Virus record (IMG/VR): IMGVR_UViG_3300040809_000268
Span: 1 to 25,319 of that record
Source of the DNA: a virus
Direction: 5' to 3' (one strand)
Length of the DNA stretch: 25,319 bases
In this document: in pieces, positions 6,445 to 12,508 of the stretch
Position numbering within the stretch: the first letter of the stretch is position 1
How the letters are laid out: each line of letters opens with the position of its first letter
The notes under the pieces: generated by a model
Told to the model about the DNA's origin: nothing
The model's input: only the letters and a program-made list of their open reading frames with translations
Databases searched by the model: none
Translations under genes and position numbers: made by a program

Positions 6445-6587
6445 ATATTATTTACCTCACTTTTCATAGTATATACTAGTTGACCTAATTTGTCAAGTCC
6501 CATTTGAACATAGTCAAGAAACTCTCCAGCCGAGATACCAGTAATAATTACAAATAAAAGTGATAAAATGATCATATTTTTAATCAT
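6441..6587 (-). CDS. Small membrane or exported protein, 48 residues
   Basis: The frame begins MIKNMIILSLLFVIITGISA, a hydrophobic segment that could be a signal peptide or single membrane span, followed by a short polar tail (FLDYVQMGLDKLG). Its ATG overlaps the upstream stop in a TAATG junction and its own stop overlaps the LPP20-like start in ATGA, the same spacing rule used throughout the window, which supports translation. Against it, the tail region contains a full promoter (6468-6496), so part of the frame could be chance. Confidence 0.5.
   Translation of the reverse strand: MIKNMIILSLLFVIITGISAGEFLDYVQMGLDKLGQLVYTMKSEVNNI
6468..6496 (-). promoter_or_regulatory. Sigma70-type promoter for the LPP20-like gene
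   Basis: TTGACA at 6496-6491 and TATACT at 6473-6468 with a 17-base spacer. Expected +1 is near 6461, leaving a 17-base leader with GTGAGG before the ATG at 6444. It lies inside the small frame at 6441-6587, so it would boost the LPP20-like lipoprotein and glutaredoxin independently of the upstream promoter at 8730-8758. Confidence 0.7.
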
Positions 6588-7066
6588 TATTTTACCTTCC
6601 ATTCACCGTCCTTGTTAAGACATGTCTTTCCGAACGATTTAAAGACATGGTTTGGTCTACTATAAGTTCTACAGTACTCTGGTGTAGAGATATCTCTATA
6701 GTAAAACTGAGCAAACAGTTCCCAATAACTTGGTCCATCTACTTTTTTTCTACCATCAGCACACTCTAAAGTTTCCTCTTTAGTAATAGTGTTATCTGTT
6801 TCTTTTATGGTAATTTTGACATAACAATATTGGTCAGCTGCATTTTTAGGTTCTACAGTTGTAATCTTGTTATAATAAACTTTGTCTTTCTCTTTCTCAA
6901 CTCTCTCAATTTTGTCTAATACTTCAATAGTCTTATTAACGGTATCTGATACCTCAACATTTTTTATAGGCACAACTAGACCAGATAGATCACCATTCTC
7001 ACCATGACCATGATCTGCTTTGGCACTTACTGTAAGTATCATTAATATTACTAAAAATTTATTCAT
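6587..7066 (-). CDS. Exported protein, unknown function
   Basis: A 159-residue protein with a clear signal peptide (MNKFLVILMILTVSAKA, cleavage before DHG). The mature part starts with a His/Gly-rich stretch (DHGHGENGD), then a charged, possibly coiled-coil segment (about 45-70) and a C-terminal region with five cysteines and many aromatics, ending KTCLNKDGEWKVK, which resembles the end of the neighbouring 17 kDa-antigen-like lipoprotein (TTCQLPDGRWVELK). Periplasmic or outer-surface location is likely. It sits in the exported-protein run and is coupled to its neighbours by 1-4 base overlaps. No family recognised. Confidence 0.72.
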   Translation of the reverse strand: MNKFLVILMILTVSAKADHGHGENGDLSGLVVPIKNVEVSDTVNKTIEVLDKIERVEKEKDKVYYNKITTVEPKNAADQYCYVKITIKETDNTITKEETLECADGRKKVDGPSYWELFAQFYYRDISTPEYCRTYSRPNHVFKSFGKTCLNKDGEWKVK

Positions 7067-7221
7067 TGTACCTTTAATTTCTTTAACGTATCATTAACTT
7101 CAAAAAGTTCATCTTCAAGTTGGCGTATTTTTGTTTCGTCTCTGCCTTGATAATGATCCATTTGTTCTATAATTTGTTTCTTTTCTTCTTTTAATCTATT
7201 CACTGTAGGATTATCTGTCAT
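7063..7221 (-). CDS. Small coiled-coil protein, 52 residues
   Basis: A highly charged frame starting MTDNPTVNRLKEEKKQIIEQ and continuing with a heptad-like pattern (IRQLEDELFEVNDTLKKLK). The ATG overlaps the end of the previous gene by 11 bases and its stop overlaps the next ATG in ATGA. The regular heptads and tight coupling support a real gene. It is probably cytoplasmic; function unknown. Confidence 0.6.
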   Translation of the reverse strand: MTDNPTVNRLKEEKKQIIEQMDHYQGRDETKIRQLEDELFEVNDTLKKLKVQ

Positions 7222-7399
7222 ATTCACCTTTATCATTTGCTACAAGTTTACATTGTAATTGTATGTCTTCTATTAAAGCATTCACTTCAGCGTCTCTTTC
7301 AGGAGTTTTAGGTTGATTGTACTTAATATTATATAGATTGTCACTCACTTTTTTAATACCATCAATCTTTTGACATAGTTCACTTATTTTATGTATCAT
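7211..7399 (-). CDS. Small unknown protein, 62 residues
   Basis: I start this at the ATG at 7399 (MIHKISELCQKIDGIKKVSD) because it forms a TAATG junction with the upstream lipoprotein stop and follows GGAGTTAAA; a longer frame exists but would overlap the lipoprotein coding end by 39 bases. The protein is helical in appearance, without signal peptide. The region QPKTPERDAEVNALIEDIQ is charged. No family recognised; lies inside the exported-protein run though itself probably cytoplasmic. Confidence 0.6.
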   Translation of the reverse strand: MIHKISELCQKIDGIKKVSDNLYNIKYNQPKTPERDAEVNALIEDIQLQCKLVANDKGEYDR

Positions 7400-7872
7400 T
7401 ATTTTAACTCCACCCAACGACCATCTGGTAACTGACAAGTAGTACCAAATACAGTATTTCTATTTACACCACCAACACCGATCAACGGCCATTGACTTGT
7501 TATGTCCACTGTAGCGTCATAATCTTTACACTTGAAACCTGCTTCTATGTACGACTTGGTCACTTTTATGATACCAGAATTACCTGTTTTCTTATTGTAC
7601 CAATTAGTGTAACTTGACCCCATTGTACCATTATTTAAATGATCTACGAATACTGCGTTGTGTACATCGTAATCTGAATTATACATAATTTCTGCACCGG
7701 CAAACGCACCTACAACAGCACAGGCGCCTATAGCGTATGGATCTGAAACACCCATACTCACACATGCACCAGTTGTGGTAGTTGAACCTAACACAGCACC
7801 AACTTGTGATCTATTTGTAGAGGCACAGTTGGTTAGTGTTAAACCGATTAAGATAATTAGTATAGTTCTCAT
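7399..7872 (-). CDS. Glycine-zipper outer-membrane lipoprotein, 17 kDa surface antigen-like
   Basis: A 157-residue lipoprotein: MRTILIILIGLTLTN then C16, again with Asn at -1. Residues about 24-60 are rich in small residues with spaced glycines (VGAVLGSTTTTGACVSMGVS, then IGACAVVGAFAGAEI), the glycine-zipper pattern of the 17 kDa surface antigen family known from Rickettsia and other alphaproteobacteria, and the end (TTCQLPDGRWVELK) recalls that family's conserved cysteine-DG-W ending. In bacteria such proteins sit in the outer membrane. A host-derived origin is therefore likely, and it is one of the few hints to an alphaproteobacterial host. Coupled by TAATG to the gene before it. Confidence 0.75.
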   Translation of the reverse strand: MRTILIILIGLTLTNCASTNRSQVGAVLGSTTTTGACVSMGVSDPYAIGACAVVGAFAGAEIMYNSDYDVHNAVFVDHLNNGTMGSSYTNWYNKKTGNSGIIKVTKSYIEAGFKCKDYDATVDITSQWPLIGVGGVNRNTVFGTTCQLPDGRWVELK

Positions 7873-8105
7873 TAGTCTTTTTTCTTAAACATTGTCCAAG
7901 GCCATTTTGTTTTTGCCTCAGCCCAAACTTTAGTTTGATAGTCTTTTGTTTTCTCAACTTCACTACCAATAAAATTCACAAGTTTACCTGGTGTTTCTGC
8001 AATTGCATTACCAAACTCTTGTGGTGTAATTGTTTTTTTCTCATCACTTTTGGCCATTGTCATTGTCATCAATACACAAATGGTTAACATCATCATAGTC
8101 CTCAT
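7872..8105 (-). CDS. Small exported protein, 77 residues
   Basis: The start MRTMMMLTICVLMTMTMAKS is a methionine-rich hydrophobic signal peptide, with cleavage probable near AKS-DEKK. The mature part is about 57 residues, amphipathic and aromatic at the end (KTKWPWTMFKKKD). No family recognised. Tight four-base and TAATG junctions place it in the same operon as the lipoproteins. A small periplasmic partner for them is possible. Confidence 0.65.
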   Translation of the reverse strand: MRTMMMLTICVLMTMTMAKSDEKKTITPQEFGNAIAETPGKLVNFIGSEVEKTKDYQTKVWAEAKTKWPWTMFKKKD

Positions 8106-8365
8106 ACTTTACGTCCCATAGTTTTGAAATCGGAAGAATCTACAACCTGATATGTTCCCTTATTGTAACCGATCCCTATTGTTTTACCAGCAGGCAAAGT
8201 AACTTTAGGAGTACTACGTTTAGTACAACTGCCTGAAATCTTATCACTCGTTGGTAACGAGTTCATCTTGATACCATTAATATCTAAAGTATAGTCTGGC
8301 ATTTTTTTGGTGCCATGCACTAACTTAATATTAATTGGTCTATATCTTTCTTTGATCTTCTTCAC
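8102..8365 (-). CDS. Unknown basic protein, 87 residues
   Basis: A lysine-rich protein without signal peptide, beginning MKKIKERYRPINIKLVHGTK and ending in a beta-rich section (VTLPAGKTIGIGYNKGTYQV). The two-part layout suggests a small beta-barrel or SH3-like fold; I cannot name it. It overlaps its downstream neighbour by four bases and is joined to the upstream gene by TAATG. Confidence 0.65.
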   Translation of the reverse strand: MKKIKERYRPINIKLVHGTKKMPDYTLDINGIKMNSLPTSDKISGSCTKRSTPKVTLPAGKTIGIGYNKGTYQVVDSSDFKTMGRKV

Positions 8366-8697
8366 TATTCTTCTTTGTTAAGGTTTGCTTCTGATTCTAA
8401 ATGTTCTTTGGCTTTCTTCTCTGCATAAGTCATGCCAAATCCTATCTGATAAAATGTATCTCTAGGGTTGGTAGTCTTGTATGCATTCTCTAAAGCGTCA
8501 AAATTAATATCAACGTTCTCATAATAAGAAGGATTTGATATTTTAAGTTCTTTGTGATCTACACAAAATTTGACTCTATTAGTAAAGTAGTCATTTTCTG
8601 CACTATCTAAATCAGTATGTTGTGATAATGCAATATCTTTGTTTTTTGCGTCTTTAAACTCTTTGTATAAGTTGTCTGTATCGTATCTAAATGACAT
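8365..8697 (-). CDS. Unknown 110-residue protein, first gene of the exported-protein operon
   Basis: A charged, soluble protein (MSFRYDTDNLYKEFKDAKNK) with many aromatic residues and no export signal. It is led by a good promoter (8730-8758) and by the ribosome-binding module at 8706-8720, so it opens the 8697-4456 transcription unit. No family recognised. Its cytoplasmic nature contrasts with the lipoproteins that follow. Confidence 0.7.
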   Translation of the reverse strand: MSFRYDTDNLYKEFKDAKNKDIALSQHTDLDSAENDYFTNRVKFCVDHKELKISNPSYYENVDINFDALENAYKTTNPRDTFYQIGFGMTYAEKKAKEHLESEANLNKEE

Positions 8698-8705
8698 ATA
8701 GTATA

Positions 8706-8720
8706 TCCTTTTGTTAGTTA
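8706..8720 (-). repeat. Shared ribosome-binding module, copy A
   Basis: TAACTAACAAAAGGA on the minus strand, nine bases before the ATG at 8697. The identical 15 bases occur at 9384-9398 before the ATG at 9375, and a close copy (ACTAACAAAAAGGA, 10570-10557) before the ATG at 10547. The AAAGGA part is the Shine-Dalgarno; the conserved CTAACA upstream is not explained by it. Confidence 0.6.
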
Positions 8721-8729
8721 GTTGTCTTT

Positions 8730-8758
8730 ATCCTACCATACTTTTTAATAAATGTCAA
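8730..8758 (-). promoter_or_regulatory. Sigma70-type promoter for the 8697-4456 run
   Basis: TTGACA at 8758-8753 and TAGGAT at 8735-8730 with a 17-base spacer; expected +1 near 8723, 26 bases before the ATG at 8697. The extended flank ATGGCTTGACA resembles the promoters at 153-181 and 19518-19546. Confidence 0.78.
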
Positions 8759-8765
8759 GCCATTA

Positions 8766-8779
8766 AAAAGTGTTGATTT
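8766..8779 (-). repeat. Promoter-upstream box, copy 2
   Basis: AAATCAACACTTTT on the minus strand, 7 bases upstream of the -35 at 8758; identical to the box at 2993-3006. Possible UP element or protein-binding site. Confidence 0.5.
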
Positions 8780-8786
8780 CATTGGA

Positions 8787-8981
8787 TTAACTTGGTTGTC
8801 CCTCTGATAAACCATTGGTTTTGTCGTTTTTTAAGTACTCATCAACAGCGTCTATATCTGATTCGTACTCTTTAATCTTACTGTCTATTAAATCAGTAGT
8901 TGTAGGACATTTACTACCTAAAGATACCTTAATTTCTTTGAGGTCTTGAAGTGGTCTGTCCAAATCGTGTAGTAGTGACAT
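8787..8981 (-). CDS. Small unknown protein, 64 residues
   Basis: Starts MSLLHDLDRPLQDLKEIKVS after GAGGTAAATAAT. Acidic and helical in appearance, with one cysteine (C25) and an unstructured end (TNGLSEGQPS). No family recognised. Last gene of the 10547-8787 early-type run, before the promoter at 8730-8758. Confidence 0.6.
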   Translation of the reverse strand: MSLLHDLDRPLQDLKEIKVSLGSKCPTTTDLIDSKIKEYESDIDAVDEYLKNDKTNGLSEGQPS

Positions 8982-8982
8982 A

Positions 8983-9375
8983 TTATTTACCTCTCATTTC
9001 TTCAGCGTTAATATTAATCATTGTGTCAACCTCATCTGGTATGTACACCTCGTCTGCCGTTGAATTGATCTCAACGTCTCCGTTTTCTTCAGCATACTCA
9101 TCATCTGTATATGATACTTTACCAATATACTCAATATCTCCTGATTCACTATAGTTAGCGTCAACCATATATGTTTCAACGCCATCTTTTTGTTCAGTGA
9201 TCTCATGGTTTATTTGAGAGTGGTCTATACCATTGTCGCTAAGTTTATTTTCAGCAGTTTCTTTATTATCTGCCAACACATCTTGCTCTATGCAAAGTGT
9301 GTAATAGGTCTTTTTTCTATAAAGATTTTTACCTAAATCTTCTTTCGTTACCATAACATTTGTATCTATTGTCAT
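8983..9375 (-). CDS. Unknown acidic protein, 130 residues
   Basis: A markedly acidic soluble protein (many E and D from residue 50 onward, e.g. SYTDDEYAEENGDVEIN) with a mixed alpha/beta start (MTIDTNVMVTKEDLGKN). The acidity suggests a protein that binds a basic partner or mimics DNA, a strategy known among early phage proteins; there is no direct evidence here. Start supported by the copy of the ribosome-binding module at 9384-9398. Confidence 0.68.
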   Translation of the reverse strand: MTIDTNVMVTKEDLGKNLYRKKTYYTLCIEQDVLADNKETAENKLSDNGIDHSQINHEITEQKDGVETYMVDANYSESGDIEYIGKVSYTDDEYAEENGDVEINSTADEVYIPDEVDTMININAEEMRGK

Positions 9376-9383
9376 TAGTGTTC

Positions 9384-9398
9384 TCCTTTTGTTAGTTA
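9384..9398 (-). repeat. Shared ribosome-binding module, copy B
   Basis: TAACTAACAAAAGGA, identical to 8706-8720, here overlapping the stop codon of the DUF3310-like gene and preceding the ATG at 9375 by eight bases. Confidence 0.6.
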
Positions 9399-9710
9399 TT
9401 CTGGTTTAGTTTCTGGCTCTAGAAAACTATCTGGTGCCCATGAAACTTCCGATGTTTTATCTTCGCTACTCATCAATAAAACTATATAATGAATAGCCTT
9501 TAGTAAATCTTTTCTGTTTTTACCGTCTTTTTTACCATATCTGCAAAGATACTTAATGGCATTAGCTTGGCAAAAATCTTTATCAATATCTAATTGTCTC
9601 AACATATCTTGTACCTGGAAACCGTCTTCGGTTGTACTATAGTGTTGTCCGTATGTTGATTTAATATACTCGTCTATCTCTTTTACAATCTTGTCTTCAC
9701 CGTATTTCAT
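9396..9710 (-). CDS. DUF3310-family phage protein
   Basis: A 104-residue protein with the DUF3310 signature: GFQVQDMLRQL, then FCQANAIKYLCRYGKKDG followed by RKDLLKAIHYIVLLM. This small helical family is widespread in tailed phages and is sometimes annotated as nucleotide-kinase-like, although no ATP-binding loop is visible here. Function unknown. It is coupled to the gene before it by a TAATG junction. Confidence 0.82.
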   Translation of the reverse strand: MKYGEDKIVKEIDEYIKSTYGQHYSTTEDGFQVQDMLRQLDIDKDFCQANAIKYLCRYGKKDGKNRKDLLKAIHYIVLLMSSEDKTSEVSWAPDSFLEPETKPE

Positions 9711-10117
9711 TAGCTTGCCTCTCTGTTTAAATTCTTGTATGTATATTTTTCTGTTAATTTTGGATTATAATCTTTTTTAAAGAATTGTCTACCGTTCCAC
9801 AATTGACCATAATCATTAAATAATGAGTTGTCACTGCCAACTGTTTCTTTACCAAATACATCTTCGTAAGTTGAATAATAGTCATCGCCATGTATAATCT
9901 TAACCGTAGTATTTCCACAAAAATTACTAGCAGTTTCATTAAAATTATCATCACAATATTTTCTAATTTTTTCTTTGAAAGTATTTAAAGTCTTTAGATG
10001 TTTCATAGGTACATTTCTGAATACTGTATTATAGATGTAAAAAAATTCATCATATCTTTCATCTGAATCTTGGTATTCTCTACCGTATACTAAACTAATA
10101 ACTTTACTTTTACTCAC
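9710..10117 (-). CDS. Unknown 135-residue protein
   Basis: A soluble protein beginning MSKSKVISLVYGREYQDSDE, with many tyrosines and aspartates (IIHGDDYYSTYEDVFGKE). No signal peptide, membrane segment or recognisable motif. Coupled on both sides by TAATG junctions within the 10547-8787 run of small, presumably early genes. Confidence 0.68.
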   Translation of the reverse strand: MSKSKVISLVYGREYQDSDERYDEFFYIYNTVFRNVPMKHLKTLNTFKEKIRKYCDDNFNETASNFCGNTTVKIIHGDDYYSTYEDVFGKETVGSDNSLFNDYGQLWNGRQFFKKDYNPKLTEKYTYKNLNREAS

Positions 10118-10359
10118 TAAGCAGCCTCCAACATTGACATTGATACTCTATAAATTCTACCATTTAAATCAACTAAACATTTTGTAGACATTATTTTTGT
10201 AATAACACCTGGTGTTTTTTTAGTCTTTTGTACTACGTTAACTTTTGTACCAACTTTAAATTCTCTTTTGATTTTATTCTGTACAATAGTGTCAATCAAA
10301 ACTTTTGTGTCTTGTAATTGAGCTATTGATAAATTATTTAATTCGTTCATTGTAATCAT
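10117..10359 (-). CDS. Small beta-rich protein, 80 residues (KOW/SH3-like)
   Basis: The N-terminal half is helical (MITMNELNNLSIAQLQDTKV) and the second half is a beta-barrel-like segment: FKVGTKVNVVQKTKKTPGVI, then TKCLVDLNGRIYRVSMSMLE. The VGTKV-x-G-x-I-T-K pattern resembles KOW or SH3-like small domains that bind nucleic acid or ribosomal proteins; this is a weak inference. It may start at M1 or M4 (ATGAACGAA), the first being favoured by the TAATG junction. Confidence 0.65.
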   Translation of the reverse strand: MITMNELNNLSIAQLQDTKVLIDTIVQNKIKREFKVGTKVNVVQKTKKTPGVITKIMSTKCLVDLNGRIYRVSMSMLEAA

Positions 10360-10547
10360 TATTGGATCTCCATTGTTATTACTTCATCAATATTATTTTC
10401 ATCAATACCAACCATTGCTAAATTGTCAAGTTCTAGAATTTTTGATTTACAAGTATCTAGATCAATCTGACCATCTTTTAATTTGTTAATAAATTTATCA
10501 ACAGCATTTTCTACTGACGTTTCAATGTATGCTTTTATTTTTGACAT
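10359..10547 (-). CDS. Small unknown protein, 62 residues
   Basis: Acidic, helical-looking protein starting MSKIKAYIETSVENAVDKFI. First gene after promoter 10584-10612, preceded by AAAAAGGA in the shared ribosome-binding module. Function unknown. It heads the 10547-8787 run. Confidence 0.62.
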   Translation of the reverse strand: MSKIKAYIETSVENAVDKFINKLKDGQIDLDTCKSKILELDNLAMVGIDENNIDEVITMEIQ

Positions 10548-10583
10548 AGTGTTATATCCTTTTTGTTAGTGTTTATATTAGTA

Positions 10584-10612
10584 ATCCTATCATAAAAAAG
10601 TACATTTGGCAA
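10584..10612 (-). promoter_or_regulatory. Sigma70-type promoter for the 10547-8787 run
   Basis: TTGCCA at 10612-10607 and TAGGAT at 10589-10584 with a 17-base spacer; expected +1 near 10577, 30 bases before the ATG at 10547. The -35 has one mismatch to consensus. A second promoter-like pair lies about 80 bases upstream. Confidence 0.65.
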
Positions 10613-10666
10613 CAAGTCTTTTGTAAGATTTGTTTTTATTAGTATCTTTTTTGTTTTCATATCATT

Positions 10667-10694
10667 ATCCTATCATACCAGGCCTAGAAAGCAA
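10667..10694 (-). promoter_or_regulatory. Second, weaker promoter-like site upstream of the 10547 gene
   Basis: TTGCTT at 10694-10689 and TAGGAT at 10672-10667 with a 16-base spacer. Expected +1 coincides with an ATG at 10660 that opens a 41-codon frame overlapping the 10547 gene; I do not call that frame a gene. The TATGATAGGAT segment is identical at the promoter at 10584-10612. Confidence 0.45.
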
Positions 10695-10750
10695 GCGTTA
10701 TTTTTTGTTGTGGGATAAGGGTTTTAGATATAAAATGTTCTGGTTATGTT

Positions 10751-11455
10751 CTATTTCCAGTTATCTTGTACCCATTTCTTCGTTGATTCGTGTGGATTTG
10801 GTTGGCCATGAAACACACATACTTTAGCATTCGGTTTCTGGTCAAATGTCCACTGCGATTTATCTATTCTGGGGGCCTCTCGGGAGAACCACTTGTATGA
10901 AAATGTCCACTCGTCTGGCATTACCTTACAATGTGGAGTTGATTTGATAAAATGGCTCATAACTTGTTGATCACCATGGTTTCTCATCATATTAGTTTCA
11001 TCTTTTTTAAATGATGTCCATATATGTTCAGCTGTAATATTGTTGAATTTCATAATACTTGAATTGTACACACCACTGGCAGGATTAAAATCATTTATAA
11101 CACCAAAGGTGTCCTCTTTACCAAACAATACCATATCATCTATGTTGTCTAGTATCACTACATCTAAATCAAAGTATAAACATGTACCTTTTAAGTTGGC
11201 TTCTGGACTGAATAGAGTTAGTTTGTTCCACCACCCATCGTAATTCGTGAAAGGCAGTTTTCTGGTCTGGTAATTAGGTATCTGGTTATTTCTAAAATCA
11301 TAATTTTCGTGAGTGAAGGTCTGGATGTGATCGGTGTAAACTATAAAGTTAAATGGTATAGAAAGGTTTCTTTTTACCATGTTGTATAGTTTACTTACAT
11401 AATCAGGACTATACTTGTTTCCCCAATATACACAAACTATATTAACCAGTTCCAT
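10751..11455 (-). CDS. GT-A-like glycosyltransferase
   Basis: A 234-residue protein: MELVNIVCVYWGNKYSPDYV, then a Rossmann-like start (PFNFIVYTDH), a W-W-K segment near 75-78 and LYFDLDVVILDNIDD with D96-L97-D98 as the metal- and nucleotide-sugar-binding DxD motif. The layout matches GT-A glycosyltransferases related to GT8-like enzymes, which add sugars to acceptors; the donor and acceptor cannot be told. Conserved W and H residues (TEHIW, HGDQQ, CVFHGQPNP) fit the active site region. It is the last gene of the sugar-modification block and overlaps its upstream neighbour by 19 bases. Confidence 0.78.
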   Translation of the reverse strand: MELVNIVCVYWGNKYSPDYVSKLYNMVKRNLSIPFNFIVYTDHIQTFTHENYDFRNNQIPNYQTRKLPFTNYDGWWNKLTLFSPEANLKGTCLYFDLDVVILDNIDDMVLFGKEDTFGVINDFNPASGVYNSSIMKFNNITAEHIWTSFKKDETNMMRNHGDQQVMSHFIKSTPHCKVMPDEWTFSYKWFSREAPRIDKSQWTFDQKPNAKVCVFHGQPNPHESTKKWVQDNWK

Positions 11456-11682
11456 ATCGCTCTCACTGCTATAATTAAATACATAAATTCCATTAACGCT
11501 CTAGGTATATCTTTATCTTTCCAACCCATGTAAATCCAAATACTACAACTTGATATTGCAATTGACCAACCTAACCATTGTGTATCAGGATTAGCATTGC
11601 TAAGTACCCATGCACCAACCATGGCTAATACAAAACCTAACCATCGCCAACCATCAATCTTTTTGTAGTATCTTATTTTCAT
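11437..11682 (-). CDS. Small membrane protein, 81 residues
   Basis: Three hydrophobic segments (about 14-27, 37-52 and 62-80) with conserved-looking tryptophans: GWRWLGFVLAMVGAWVL, TQWLGWSIAISSCSIWIYMG and ALMEFMYLIIAVRAIWNWLI. The charged WKDKDIPR loop lies between helices two and three. It would sit in the inner membrane. I do not recognise a family with certainty; similar three-helix proteins occur in marine myoviruses. Overlaps both neighbours (29 and 19 bases), pointing to tight coupling with the sugar genes. Confidence 0.72.
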   Translation of the reverse strand: MKIRYYKKIDGWRWLGFVLAMVGAWVLSNANPDTQWLGWSIAISSCSIWIYMGWKDKDIPRALMEFMYLIIAVRAIWNWLI

Positions 11683-12508
11683 GTAAACGTTTTAAAAACT
11701 CCTCTGCTAATTTTTCATGACCTTGTTTGTTAGGGTGTCTATCTATATCAGATAATCTTTCTTCTTGTGATAAACAATCACTTAATGTCCATGATGTTTT
11801 TCCATAATAATTATCTGTTTTTATATCTCCTGGCCAACCTAAAAACTTTTTGTTAATTAACTGTCTATAACCTGTATCATCTAGGTGCTTAACTAAATTG
11901 GATTTTATTTCTCTCCAAAATTTTCTATTTTTATATTCTTCTTCTTTTTTAGAATCATTCCACGTTTCTATTATTTCGTGTACCCATGCTCTCCACATAG
12001 ATATCATTTGAAATTGTACATATGGCAGATCAAGTTGTTTACATAAATTTTGATATGCATATTGATATCTAACTGATTTTAAAAACCAATAGTAAATATC
12101 ACCTTTATTATCTGTTAACATATTTGTCCACCTATCTTTCTTACTTTTATCGCTCAATGTATTTCTCATTGACCAATCACGTCTATGAGCTTGTGACCAG
12201 GCTGCTACGACTAAACCTATATCAGATTTTTTTTGTGGCATAGGAAATTTAAAATTTTTATCTATTATATGTCTTTTTGAAGTAAATGACAACTCTTTAT
12301 CTATAGGTGTTGTTAAATAATCTGATATAACACTGTAAATTTTTTCATTACCGGATCCACTTGTTGATAGATTGACACATTGCATATTTAATTCTTCAGC
12401 AACTAATTCTGGCCATTTAGGCCAATCACAATTCATTTCTGGATGAAGAACAGACTCAAAAATTGGATCTGAAAAACTACAACCACTAACTATTAATAAC
12501 TTTTTCAT
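11654..12508 (-). CDS. SGNH/GDSL-like hydrolase
   Basis: A 284-residue protein with SGNH-type blocks: LLIVSGCSFSD at the N-terminus (S11 or S13 as nucleophile), TSGSGNEKIYSV as the glycine/asparagine block, VVAAWSQAHRRD in the place of block III, and SDIDRHPNKQGHEKLAEEF near the C-terminus, with D256 and H258 as the probable acid and base. Such enzymes remove acyl groups from sugars or lipids; some phage members deacylate host polysaccharide. It lacks a signal peptide, so it acts in the cytoplasm or in the particle. Within the sugar-modification block it may edit O-acetyl or similar groups. Family call moderately firm, substrate unknown. Confidence 0.75.
   Translation of the reverse strand: MKKLLIVSGCSFSDPIFESVLHPEMNCDWPKWPELVAEELNMQCVNLSTSGSGNEKIYSVISDYLTTPIDKELSFTSKRHIIDKNFKFPMPQKKSDIGLVVAAWSQAHRRDWSMRNTLSDKSKKDRWTNMLTDNKGDIYYWFLKSVRYQYAYQNLCKQLDLPYVQFQMISMWRAWVHEIIETWNDSKKEEEYKNRKFWREIKSNLVKHLDDTGYRQLINKKFLGWPGDIKTDNYYGKTSWTLSDCLSQEERLSDIDRHPNKQGHEKLAEEFLKRLHENKILQKD

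Noticed and set aside
10535-10660. 41-codon minus-strand frame starting at the predicted +1 of promoter 10667-10694
   Set aside because: Composition is simple (K, N, T, I-rich), it spans the promoter and ribosome site of the next gene and has no Shine-Dalgarno or recognisable feature. Kept only as part of the leaderless-start observation.
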